This document shows, one piece after another, positions 16,745-25,400 of a stretch of 64,000 nt of DNA. The translations under genes were made by a program, and so were the position numbers. Source of the stretch: Prevotella lacticifex (GTDB taxonomy: Bacteria; Bacteroidota; Bacteroidia; Bacteroidales; Bacteroidaceae); contig NZ_BPTV01000002.1 in NCBI RefSeq assembly GCF_019973375.1, forward strand, positions 419,228-483,227. The letters are read 5' to 3'. Positions within the stretch are counted from its first letter, which is position 1. The number at the start of each line of letters is the position of its first letter. The notes beneath the pieces are model-generated. The model worked only from the letters and a program-made list of their open reading frames with translations. It searched no databases and had not been told where the DNA came from.

Positions 16745-17989
16745 TTATTGTTTCGACATCCATTCACCGGCCTTGGTGAGGTCGGCATCGAGAGCCTGTA
16801 TAGCTTTCTGTGCTACGCCCACCTTGGGGTCGTGGATATTGTTGACGAATCCGCCTTTCAGCGTCTTGCAATCGTCTAAAGCTGCAATAGAGGCCTGCAG
16901 GTCGCTTTCGAGTTGTGCAAGTCCCTCATAGTTGTGGTTCTTCATAAACTGGATGAGCGACTTGCTGGTGTCGCGGCTGTTATCATCGGCACGTCCGCCG
17001 TAGAGGCTGTTCTCTATAGAGCGGATATTGTCCTGGAAGTCATAGAACGAGCGCTCACTGTAAGGCGACTCGATATAGTTTTCATCCTCACCTGAATATG
17101 GATTACCGATTTTCGTATTGGCTACCTCGTCGCAAATATTCTCACAACCAGCGATGAGGATAGCGTTCATGGCTGCCTGCCATGTGCGGTAGGTACTGCC
17201 GGCGTTGCCTGCTGCCAGGAAATTCTGACCATACGAATATTCACCGCCGTTGACGGTTGTAGCATATTCGAGTTCCTCCATACGGGCCTTGTGTCCCTGG
17301 GGAGCATTCTCGTTCCAGGCCACTTCCATCTGCCAGCATTTGTCGCGAAGGTCAAGAGCTACGACCTTGGCGAAGACAAGTTCCTCCTCACCGGTGACAT
17401 TGGCATTGATCTTTGTGAATTCATTGTCAGTCTCGTTGGCCTTCAGGGCGTCGAGTGTACGGTTGGCACCATTGCGGAAGAGCACGAATTCGATGCCATG
17501 AAAACCTAACTGGGTCTCACCGAGCACAGTGACGTCGTTATCCTCTTCCATCTGCTTCACCTGTTCCTTGTTCTTCAGTGTCGTGGCGAGTTTGCTCACG
17601 TTGAGCGGCCAAGTGTCGATATGCGGATCGATACCAAAATCTGTAGCTGCACCGAAGAGGAAGGCCTCGCTACTCTCGTAGTACGAACGGGCTTTCTTGA
17701 AGGTCTCACAAGTCTGGTCGATATCGCTCTGCGTGAGTGTACCGGCGCGGAACTTATTCAGGTCGTTGTCGAGTTGGGTATAAAGGTTAGCCGTCTCCTC
17801 GGCGAGATACTTGTAGGTGCTGTTCACAGTGTTGGCGACATACTGCTCGCCAATGGCTTTCATCTCTTTCTGCGTGTTGGTGAGTCCGGCGGTTACGCCA
17901 TCGTTGTTGTCGTCACTGCACGAGGACAGTCCAGACGTGATAAGGAGAGCTGCCGAAAAGAGCAGCGCATACTTAGTAAATTTACTCAT
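16745..17989 (-). CDS. Imelysin-family (M75/IrpA-like) lipoprotein
   Basis: A 414-residue surface or periplasmic lipoprotein (lipobox ITSGLSSC, Cys about 24). It has the imelysin GxHxxE motif as GFHGIEFVLF near 161-170, and the all-helical fold is evident from long amphipathic stretches (about 35-110 and 175-400). Imelysins act in iron acquisition and are no longer thought to be peptidases; EfeO is a relative. It lies between the outer-membrane porin and the di-heme protein on one strand with short gaps (35 and 48 bp), which is the usual partnership for this family in Bacteroidetes. Iron control is likely but no Fur site was confidently seen. Confidence 0.9.
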   Translation of the reverse strand: MSKFTKYALLFSAALLITSGLSSCSDDNNDGVTAGLTNTQKEMKAIGEQYVANTVNSTYKYLAEETANLYTQLDNDLNKFRAGTLTQSDIDQTCETFKKARSYYESSEAFLFGAATDFGIDPHIDTWPLNVSKLATTLKNKEQVKQMEEDNDVTVLGETQLGFHGIEFVLFRNGANRTLDALKANETDNEFTKINANVTGEEELVFAKVVALDLRDKCWQMEVAWNENAPQGHKARMEELEYATTVNGGEYSYGQNFLAAGNAGSTYRTWQAAMNAILIAGCENICDEVANTKIGNPYSGEDENYIESPYSERSFYDFQDNIRSIENSLYGGRADDNSRDTSKSLIQFMKNHNYEGLAQLESDLQASIAALDDCKTLKGGFVNNIHDPKVGVAQKAIQALDADLTKAGEWMSKQ

Positions 17990-18024
17990 TGTTGTGTATT
18001 TGTTAGTTACGTAAATATAATTCT

Positions 18025-19371
18025 TTAAAGGAAGAAAGCCTCGTAGGCGATACCTATGTTCAGGCTCGGCTCGTTGTTGTACTGACTTTTAAGAAAGCGG
18101 TAAGAATAGTCGGCCTTAACGGCAATCTGCTTGATGGGGTAATAGTTGAATCCAAAGGTCACTGCCTGCTTCTTCGTATAGTCATAGGTCGGTTCACCCT
18201 TGGCCGGGATGTACGAGTTGTAGTAGTCGTAACGGCCGAAAAGATAGAACTTCTGCTGGTCGGCATGCAACTTCTGAATCTGTGAGAAAATGTCATAGCC
18301 GACTTCCACACCTATGGCTACGGCATTCTTTCCGACATAGCTCTTGTCATAGGGGGCATTGTTCGAAGTGCGGTTGATCTTCACAGTGCTCAATGTCCTG
18401 GCATCGCTTAGATAACCGTAATCAGCCTGACCGCGTACAATCCAGTTATATTTATTAAAGGTAAAATCGAATGAGCCGATATATACACTGCCCTTGATGT
18501 TATCGTAGGTCTTCGTGCCAATCTTCTCGCCCTGGGTGTTATAGTTGTCGCCCTCCATGTCGTGTGGGAAGGTATTGTGCATCGAGCGTCCGTAGTATCC
18601 ACTCAGTCCCAAACGCAAACCGTCTGTAACGTAGTAGTCGAGGCGTGTGGCAAAGCCATATTTGTTGGCAACCTTATATTCAAAGGGACTTCCGGCCCCC
18701 GCATTTATCCATCCGTCACGGCTAAACTTAAATCCGTCGAGTCCGGCTAACATCTGTAATTCGTAGCGGAACTTTCCAGAGTGTCCCCAGAAGCTTATAC
18801 CAGTATCATGCCATGTAGAAGGCAGAATGGTGTATTCGCCTTGAGGACGATAGACGGTGAAGAAATTGAGTGGCTCGTGGTGGGCGTTGAGAAGGCCCAC
18901 AGGCACAACGATATGACCGGCGCGGATGTTAGCCCATCGTGCAAAGCTCTTTTGCAACCAGAACTGTTCTAATTCTACCTCACCGCCCTTTTCTGTCTCG
19001 GTCTCCCATTCTCCGCTCTCTTCATATTCCTGCTCTACCGACGAACCGGTGCCGGTATGCTCAAACTCTATCTCAGAGCCCATCGTCCATCCCTTGCCGA
19101 AGTCATAACCTAAATAGATGACTGCGTGGGGAATGTCGAAGCGACCATGACTCGGGTCTTTCTTGTACTGACTTGCACGCGAATAACGGTAGACGTTGTC
19201 GCTGTAAAAATTGCGGCTGTAAGCAGCCTCACCATATCCGCCTATGCTCAGGCGGTGACCGCCGGCGTGAGACATCACCGAGTCAGCGGCATTGATTTGA
19301 GCCTGGACAGGCATGGCAGCAAAAGCCAATGCCAAAGAAAACAGGCTTGTAGACATCTTTTTTTTCATCAT
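18025..19371 (-). CDS. Outer-membrane beta-barrel porin
   Basis: A 448-residue outer-membrane protein with a signal peptide (1-25, ending MPVQAQ) and alternating hydrophobic/polar strands throughout (for example YGEAAYSRNFY, KGWTMGSEIEFEHTG, AVTFGFNYYPIKQIAVKADYSYRF), ending in a hydrophobic strand IGIAYEAFFL with terminal Leu, as in OprP/OprO-type barrels. An acidic insert EQEYEESGEWETETEK (about 112-127) would lie in a loop and might attract cations. First gene of the operon with imelysin, di-heme protein and CcsBA, so the channel probably admits an iron or heme substrate; no TonB box or plug domain is present. Start: either of two near Met codons. Confidence 0.85.
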   Translation of the reverse strand: MMKKKMSTSLFSLALAFAAMPVQAQINAADSVMSHAGGHRLSIGGYGEAAYSRNFYSDNVYRYSRASQYKKDPSHGRFDIPHAVIYLGYDFGKGWTMGSEIEFEHTGTGSSVEQEYEESGEWETETEKGGEVELEQFWLQKSFARWANIRAGHIVVPVGLLNAHHEPLNFFTVYRPQGEYTILPSTWHDTGISFWGHSGKFRYELQMLAGLDGFKFSRDGWINAGAGSPFEYKVANKYGFATRLDYYVTDGLRLGLSGYYGRSMHNTFPHDMEGDNYNTQGEKIGTKTYDNIKGSVYIGSFDFTFNKYNWIVRGQADYGYLSDARTLSTVKINRTSNNAPYDKSYVGKNAVAIGVEVGYDIFSQIQKLHADQQKFYLFGRYDYYNSYIPAKGEPTYDYTKKQAVTFGFNYYPIKQIAVKADYSYRFLKSQYNNEPSLNIGIAYEAFFL

Positions 19372-19450
19372 CTTATTATATTTATCTTTGTTGATAATTG
19401 GTTATTTGACACTAATTTGTACTTGGAACGATGTTCTTTGCTTTCCGGGT

Positions 19451-19483
19451 GCAAAGTTAAAAAACATGTAAAATATTGGCAAT
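19451..19483 (-). promoter_or_regulatory. Promoter of the porin-imelysin-cytochrome operon
   Basis: Minus strand ATTG (19480-19483), 20 bp, TAACTTTGC (19451-19459). Leader about 75 nt. Confidence 0.65.
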
Positions 19484-19603
19484 ACCTAAAAATTATGAAA
19501 TAAAAACATAACTTTAATATACTTATTATTGGGGATACACATAGTGCCGCACTGTTAAAACACTTTGGCTATCAGTGGATTATCAAAGTGATTACAGCAC
19601 TCG

Positions 19604-19652
19604 GCCAGTAGGGGTGGGGTTATCCCCGCCCTCGCTGCTGCGGGGCATTTGC
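19604..19652 (-). repeat. 49-bp GC-rich dispersed repeat, copy 1
   Basis: Read on the minus strand this matches 50574-50622 at about 44 of 50 positions: GCAAATgCCCCGCAGC, then GGGcGGGGATAA and CCCCACCCCTAC, the last two forming a hairpin. It lies in the gene-poor stretch beyond the porin promoter. Confidence 0.65.
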
Positions 19653-19809
19653 TTTTTCCTGACTTCGTCACTTTTTTATTGAGACCAAATACTTTCCTTG
19701 ATAATCATACATTGATCGCATTTACCCACTGCAGGGATAAATCAATAGTAGAGAGTTTTCGCTATCATACTTGCAGACAGTAAAATCCAATGCTACAACA
19801 AAGCAATAC

Positions 19810-19930
19810 TGAAATATCTTTACACCATTCCCAAACATACCATTTCGGCTTCCCAAACGGTCCGTTTCAGCGTGCGAAATGGACCGTTTTGCGTCCTAAA
19901 ACGGACCGTTTTAGAACGCGAAATGGCATG
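19810..19930 (-). repeat. AAACGG/CCGTTT dispersed repeat, copy 2
   Basis: Inverted relative to copies at 2485 and 43737: GAAATATCTTTACACCATT at one end, then CAAACGGTCCGTTTCAG, GCGAAATGGACCGTTTTGC and AAAACGGACCGTTTTAG units. Confidence 0.7.
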
Positions 19931-20106
19931 TATTATTAACCCATTGAAAATCAATGTTGTACAGAGGCGGCGCAATAGACGGAATAATATGAATTATCTT
20001 AACAACTTGTTATCGGCGAACTCTCTCCATGACCCTACTAAATGAAAAGAACTATAGCATCTACACCATGGCATGCAATGATCATCTGTCAGAGGCAACC
20101 AATGCA
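19931..20106. other. Intergenic region, nothing recognised
   Basis: Part of the 1.85-kb gap from 19372 to 21225. No gene, promoter or hairpin of note between the AAACGG repeat and the IS end remnant. Confidence 0.4.
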
Positions 20107-20148
20107 GCAATTATGCCATGTCAGTCAGAATTTAAATGAAGGAGCCGT
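20107..20148 (+). mobile_element. Solo end of an ISAs1-type element
   Basis: ATTATGCCATGTCAGTC, then AATTTAAATGAAGGAGCCGT, matches the right end of the intact ISAs1-type element (41202-41243) at about 36 of 42 positions. No transposase sequence adjoins it, so it is a decayed copy or a deletion scar. Confidence 0.6.
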
Positions 20149-20355
20149 ATGAACAAGCAGATAGTAGCCATCAGCACAGCCAGTCTGAGCAACGGAGAAA
20201 AGATTGCAGTAAGAAAATGCAGCGGGCCGGAAGATGATTTACTACAGATATACGACACGCCGAAGGTCGGCCATATTCCGATAAAGGCAAGAAAATTTGT
20301 GTGGACCCAAAATACGGATATCAGGAAAAACGAATCCTGGAAATCAGAGGGTTAG
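20149..20355 (+). CDS. Small hypothetical protein or gene fragment
   Basis: A 68-residue frame, MNKQIVAISTASLSNGEK..., Lys-rich and without signal or membrane segment. Its ATG is the base after the solo IS end, whose GGAG motif happens to sit 7 nt upstream, so it may be a native gene truncated at its 5' end or a chance frame. No family recognised. Confidence 0.3.
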   Translation: MNKQIVAISTASLSNGEKIAVRKCSGPEDDLLQIYDTPKVGHIPIKARKFVWTQNTDIRKNESWKSEG

Positions 20356-20424
20356 CTGAAATATAGCTGCAATGTGGGATAAAATATGTAGCGTGGGTAA
20401 ATGGAAATAATTACTGGCATGGGT

Positions 20425-20665
20425 GTTAGGGTGGGGATAATCGGCGCATTGGATATTTCCCGTGGCGATATGTTCATAATTGGTTAGAGAGGTCCATAAC
20501 TCAAGGAAAATAGTCATAGGCAGGCTTAAGCTCCCTATAGAGTACCCCCTGACGGGGTTAAAGCCAGCCTATGACGAAAATTGCCTTGGCATAAAATTGT
20601 GCATAAGCGCATAAAATATTATGCCGCACAACAGAACACAAGCAGCATAGCAGACTTTCAAGACG
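20425..20665 (-). repeat. Structured multi-hairpin repeat, copy C (long hairpin deleted)
   Basis: Inverted partner of copy A: on the minus strand it runs from CATAGCGTcttGAAAGTCTG through ATGCCaagGCAATTTTCG, a 15-bp closing helix (20513-20527 with 20561-20575, 14 paired), hairpin 1 (CCCCgtcaGGGG) and half of hairpin 3, then the shared tail TATTTTCCTTGAGTT and CACGGGAAATATCCA. The long central hairpin is missing. It lies head-to-head with copy B. Confidence 0.72.
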
Positions 20666-20687
20666 CTATGGACTATCTTTCGGCCGC

Positions 20688-20858
20688 AGGATTTTATGCC
20701 CAAGGGGCAATTTTACGCGTTAGCGATTTTCGTCATGGGCAGGCTTGACACCAAAGGTGTGGGGCTAAAGCTATGGGGTAGGCGGCGAACTTGCTCGCAA
20801 GACTACCCCATAGCTTTAGACCCATTGCTCCTTGGGGAGCATAAGCATGACCATGATT
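20688..20858 (+). repeat. Structured multi-hairpin repeat, copy B
   Basis: Same architecture as copy A with different bases. After GCCCaagGGGC and CGCgttaGCG come the closing helix (20732-20746 with 20843-20857, 13 of 15 paired), hairpin 1 (20748-20760, ACACCaaaGGTGT), long hairpin 2 (20760-20781 with 20803-20824, 21 of 22 paired, apex 20785-20798 GCGAACTTGCTCGC) and hairpin 3 (20826-20841, TGCTCCttggGGAGCA). Both arms of hairpin 2 differ from copy A yet still pair. Confidence 0.75.
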
Positions 20859-20896
20859 TTCTTTGCTCTTTTCCGTTTGAAAATGCCAAAGCGATA

Positions 20897-20923
20897 GGAA
20901 GTCTGATGAAGGCTTCCTTTTTT
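20897..20923 (+). terminator. Possible intrinsic terminator
   Basis: GGAAG, an 11-nt loop, CTTCC and six T. It follows copy B of the structured repeat, so it could end a transcript of that repeat. The next 230 bp to the tRNA promoter hold nothing recognised. Confidence 0.4.
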
Positions 20924-21152
20924 CGTTTATACTCTGCTTATATTCGTATAGTTGGCACTAATTCTAAGCCGCCGCCATCGTGTCATGTATTTGTCACGAT
21001 CGTGCCTTGTATGTGGGGTCATGCTCTACATCTGTGAAACGGGTGACGAAAAGCAGTCTATGAGAAATCCATAGGAAAAGACGATCATTTGGTCTTTATC
21101 GGAGCAAATGGCAGTCGCCAAAAGATAAAAAATCATAAATAATACCCAAAAA

Positions 21153-21185
21153 TTTGGATTTGGCTGAAAATTTTTATATCTTTGC
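21153..21185 (+). promoter_or_regulatory. Promoter of tRNA-Arg
   Basis: TTTG (21153-21156), 20 bp, TATCTTTGC (21177-21185), about 40 bp before the tRNA 5' end. Confidence 0.7.
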
Positions 21186-21225
21186 AGTCCGAAAATCACG
21201 GGCACGTATTTGCACAACGATTTTT

Positions 21226-21300
21226 GGTTCCGTAGCTCAGTTGGATTAGAGCAACGGCCTTCTAAGCCGTGGGTCAAGGGTTCGAACCCCTTCGGAATCA
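21226..21300 (+). tRNA. tRNA-Arg (anticodon TCT)
   Basis: Full cloverleaf of 75 nt: acceptor GGTTCCG with CGGAATC, D arm GCTCAGTTGGATTAGAGC, anticodon stem ACGGC/GCCGT with loop CTTCTAA (TCT, reads AGA), T arm with GGTTCGAACCCC. Discriminator A; the following bases are CCG, so CCA is added after transcription. Confidence 0.95.
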
Positions 21301-21304
21301 CCGA

Positions 21305-21334
21305 AGAAGCACTACGCACGAGCGCAGTGCTTCT
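21305..21334 (+). terminator. Hairpin after tRNA-Arg
   Basis: 13-nt arms (AGAAGCACTACGC with GCGCAGTGCTTCT, one mismatch) 4 nt after the tRNA; no T-run. Beyond it lie two imperfect copies of a GCCGC-CGGAGCG hairpin unit (about 21368-21382 and 21415-21435); the second could also end the peroxidase transcript from the other strand. Confidence 0.55.
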
Positions 21335-21439
21335 ATCATATAAGTCCTATATCTTGCAGTTTAGCCGCACGGAGCGACCGAGCCATTATTCAAACAAACC
21401 CTGTGTTTTGCAAGTCAGCCGCTCGGAGCGGCTGAGTCT

Positions 21440-22066
21440 TTATTCAGCGAGGGCAGCCTCGACCTGTTTCTTCACTTCCTTCATATCGACGGTAGGCTCG
21501 AAACGGGCGATGACCTCACCATTGCGGTTGATGAGGAACTTTGTGAAATTCCACTGAATATCGTCTTTCTTGCGCGGCTCAGGATTGGCCTCGTTGTAGA
21601 GTTTCTCCATGACGGCGGCGAGTTTAGCGTCGTAACCACCGAGACATGGCTTCTGACTCTTCAGCCAAGTGTAGAGAGGGAGCTCGTTGGCACCGTTGAC
21701 ATCACTCTTCTTGAACTGTGGGAAGTCAGCGCCAAACTTTAGGGTGCAGAACTCCTTGATCTCGGTGTCGGTACCGGGAGCCTGATGACCGAACTGGTTG
21801 CATGGAACATCGAGAATCTCCAGACCCTTGTCCTTGAGACTGTGATACATAGCTTCGAGATCCTCATACTGAGGTGTGAAACCGCAACCTGTAGCGGTGT
21901 TGACGATGAGCAGTACCTTGCCCTTATACTGTGAAAGACTTAACTCGTTGCCACTCTTGTCATTGAGACTGAAATCATAAACTGTCTTCATATCTTTTGT
22001 ATTGTTTTGCGCCATGCCTACGAATGTCAGCATCAGCAGCACGGCTATTGTTAATGTTCTCTTCAT
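21440..22066 (-). CDS. Exported glutathione peroxidase-family protein
   Basis: Reduces hydroperoxides, in bacteria usually with thioredoxin as reductant. The 208-residue protein has a signal peptide (1-19, VGMAQ), the redox motif NTATGCGFT with the peroxidatic Cys at 61 (a normal TGC codon, not selenocysteine), the Gln region VPCNQFGHQ (about 90-98) and the Trp motif IQWNFTKFLIN (about 173-183). Length fits the family plus a leader, so it acts in the periplasm or is surface-bound. It has its own promoter and is monocistronic, converging on the tRNA gene. Confidence 0.93.
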   Translation of the reverse strand: MKRTLTIAVLLMLTFVGMAQNNTKDMKTVYDFSLNDKSGNELSLSQYKGKVLLIVNTATGCGFTPQYEDLEAMYHSLKDKGLEILDVPCNQFGHQAPGTDTEIKEFCTLKFGADFPQFKKSDVNGANELPLYTWLKSQKPCLGGYDAKLAAVMEKLYNEANPEPRKKDDIQWNFTKFLINRNGEVIARFEPTVDMKEVKKQVEAALAE

Positions 22067-22092
22067 ATTGACATTCGTTATTTGTAAACATT

Positions 22093-22124
22093 ACAAAGAT
22101 ATACTATTTATCTCGGACGACAAG
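22093..22124 (-). promoter_or_regulatory. Promoter of the glutathione peroxidase gene
   Basis: Minus strand CTTG (22121-22124), 19 bp, TATCTTTGT (22093-22101). Confidence 0.55.
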
Positions 22125-22269
22125 CGATAGCGTCTCATATTTATAATGTCTTAACCTTTGGCACATCCAAGGACGAGTACATTTTAAATACGTTAACGCT
22201 ACAGGCACGAGCAGCATTGAGTAAGGAGCTATCCGCCGCCAAGTGGTGTCAGCGGTTTTCAAGGTTTTC

Positions 22270-22390
22270 TTGCCGTGATGCAAGCCTGAGCGACGAAAGC
22301 TCTTTCTTCCCGGGGCCGCTTGCCGAAGCTTGCTTCGGGGCAAAGCGACACCAGGAAGAGACATAGGGCGCAGCCCCTGCATCACGGCAA
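22270..22390. repeat. Structured hairpin cluster, possible copy D
   Basis: A perfect 13-bp closing repeat (22270-22282 with 22378-22390, TTGCCGTGATGCA) encloses GAGC/GCTC (22288-22302), a longer hairpin with apex GAAGCTTGCTTC (about 22317-22347) and GGGCgcaGCCC (22366-22376). The order matches copies A and B though the bases do not. It lies just past the stop of the giant adhesin gene and could end its transcript. Confidence 0.5.
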
Positions 22391-22413
22391 AGGTGTTACT
22401 TATTTTTGTCAGG

Positions 22414-25400
22414 CTACCTACCAAGTCGGAGGGAAACTTTCTTGCTGCTGCCGTTGACGCGGACGATGTAGACACCCTGGTCGAGGGCACGCGACGTATA
22501 GGTTGCGCCTGAGGCACTACCCCGCTCCACCATTGCTCCGCCGACGGAATAGATGGTCACGGCATCGCCGTCGCTGATACCTCTGACGACAAGATGTCCG
22601 TCATCAGCACTGACCGTCCACGAAGAGCCGCTGTCGCTACTGCTGTCGGATGAGCCGTAGGGCCGCACACCACCGATGGTGAGTGTGAGACGGTTGTCGT
22701 TATATCCCGGTGCCACATTCAGCGAATAGGATGCTTGTGTCAGGTCGGTGACCTCACCGGTAGCCTTGTCCTTCAGCCATACACTCTTTCCGTCGAAGGC
22801 AGCGACATCGGGGAGAGCCACCGTCAGCCGACCGCCCACAGAGCGGTAGCCCATGGCCATCTCAACACCGACGGGAGCCTTTCCGGCCAACGACAGTGCC
22901 ACGCCATTGCCGTCGAGGAGGTAGACCTGCGGCACACTGTCGTTGAAGCTCTGCCACTTCACACCATCGGAACCGATATTGAAGGCGAGACCCTTAGCCT
23001 CATCGTCGACATCAACCTCCACGTTATCCGTCCGCCCGTCCTCATCGGAGAGAGCTACAAACGGTTTGGCTGGTGCCACAAAATTGTCTGATGCCACCGG
23101 AATGGCAAAGGTCACTGTCTCCTTATCCCCGATGATTGCCGTCTGGGTGAAGAAGGCCGAACCAAAGTCGAGCGTAGAGCCGTCGGTCCAACTCTGTTGC
23201 GTATTGAAATTATTGCCGTCAGCAGAGACAGTATACAGTACGTGTGGCACGTTCATATCGCATGTACCATTAGTGACCCGATACGTCTTATACCCACTGA
23301 CCAGCCACGGCATGCCTTTGAGGTTCCAGCCCATATTCTCGAGTTTCGTGAAGTGGGCCGAACCGTCGGTGGTCTTGGTAGTATTATACTGTGTCAGCGT
23401 CACCGTCTTGGCGTTTTGGTCCTCAGAGTAGACATATTCGCCGTTCTGACTGCCGAAGCCTGTAAAGCGCACGGTAGTCTCAGCGGCGAGTGGCTGGTCG
23501 AAGTGCAGCAGCCAGCCCTCGCAGGCCTTCATAGCCTTCGACGGCAGTTCCTCCCAACACTCCGAGTTGGCATCGTGGAAACTGTAGTCCCATGCCGAGC
23601 GTTTCTCGCCGTTGTAGGTCTTGCCAAGAGGAATGTCGTATTTCGTCTCCGTGAGTGATCCGTCTGCATTGGGTGTCGTCGTCAGCGCATTGGAGTAGTC
23701 GTAGGGGAACGGCATCGACATCAGCGTGTACTGCATATCCTTGGGGAACGAGCGCTCGGCGGCGACATAGGACGCATGGATCACGTTGCCGTTGCCATAG
23801 AGCGAGGCTCCCGGCTTCAGCAGCAAGTAGCCCGGCATGAAGGCGTTCTCACTCGTGAAGATCTGGGTGCCGCCCTTCGTACTGCCCAACGACAGCGACG
23901 CATCCTTGCCAATGTACACCACACTGCCCTCGTGCGGATAGCGGTTGCCGTCGGCCGTGGCATAGCGTGAGTCGCCGTCGGCGATGCTCCACGTCTCGAA
24001 ACAGCCCATATCGACAGTGCCACCGAGAGTGCGCGGGTTGCCGAGGATGTCGCGGTCATTCGCCAAGTCGACGAAAGATGCCAACTCCGTCGACAGCGTG
24101 AACTCCTTCGTTCCCGCATTGATGGCCTTACTGTTCTCATGCAACTGATAGTAATACGGCACGTGACTCGTGAGATAATCCGGCAGCGTGTAGACATTGT
24201 CTGCCCGCAGATAGGGCGCGAAGGGATTACCCGTAGCGGCGTAACAAGAGGTATAGCTGCCACTGCCATTCTCGTCAGCGGCCTTGTCAGCACTGTTATA
24301 GTCGAGGCAGTTAATGACCTTTCCGGCGTTGCTGACCGTTCTCTGCCCAGCAGCATCAGCCACCACGGTGCAGTTAAGCATCGTACCATTACTGCCCACA
24401 CTAACGATGGGCTGGCCGCCAGCCACCTTGTTGCCATAGACGAGAGCATTATACAGCAGGCCGTGCTCAAGGTTCACAACGGGATGTCCCTTACCTTGGT
24501 CGTCGGCATTCACCGTGTTGCCGTCGATCATCATATTGCGGAGAACGAGATTACTGATATCGTCGGTGATGTCAATGGCCGGTGCCGTGAGCTCTTTGTC
24601 GCTGCGCACCTCCACACCGTCGACGAGGGCACCGAAACCATAGCCCGTCTTCATGGTGATGGTGCTGATGCCCGCGACGCGTGTGCGGTTCGTCGTCTTT
24701 GCCGCCAAACCCGGACGGCCGGCCTTCACCTTATCTATATATTCTGTGATTGCTTTATTCTCAAATGAACGCGCGCCATTATTGTACTGCACTTCACCGG
24801 TGTTCGAGTCCTTTACAGCGTCCGGCTCAGCGGTATAGCCCGGGGCGATACTGCCATAGACGCTCACGCCGTTGCGCAGGGTGATAGCCTCCGGCGTGGT
24901 ATTACCCTCGGAGCCCTTGATAAAGACATACGACTTGGCAACTGTCGGATCATCAGCGTTCCTATTAAAATAGGTATACACCGCCGCGGCATCGATGGCA
25001 CGCTGCACCATACCACTGCCGTAGGCATTCTCCCACGACAGACCCGACATCGTGCCCGCCACCTTGCTCGGGTTGACGAAGAGCACACGCTGCATGGCCG
25101 ACGAGCACTCGTAGGCACCGCGCTCCATGCTGCCGTCGTAGAGACGCACCTTGTTGGCGAGGTCCTTGGTGTAGACAGTATCAGCGAGAAGCTCCTTGAT
25201 TTTATCATCAGTAAGCGTAATCTCGTTGCCGTCCTTATCTTTTATGGTCTTGCCATCAACCCATCCGAGCACATTGCGTGCATAGAGCAGATAGTTGGCG
25301 CGGGTCAGCGTGCGCACACCCGGATTGATATGGTAGTCACGCTTGCTGATGTCGCTGCCGTCGCCATTGACGAAGTTCGGACCCTCCATGGCATTGTAGT

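Noticed and set aside
16745-17989. Imelysin as a peptidase (M75)
   Set aside because: The family is now seen as iron-uptake proteins; no protease active site can be defended from the sequence.
21440-22066. Selenocysteine glutathione peroxidase
   Set aside because: The catalytic codon is TGC (Cys), not TGA.
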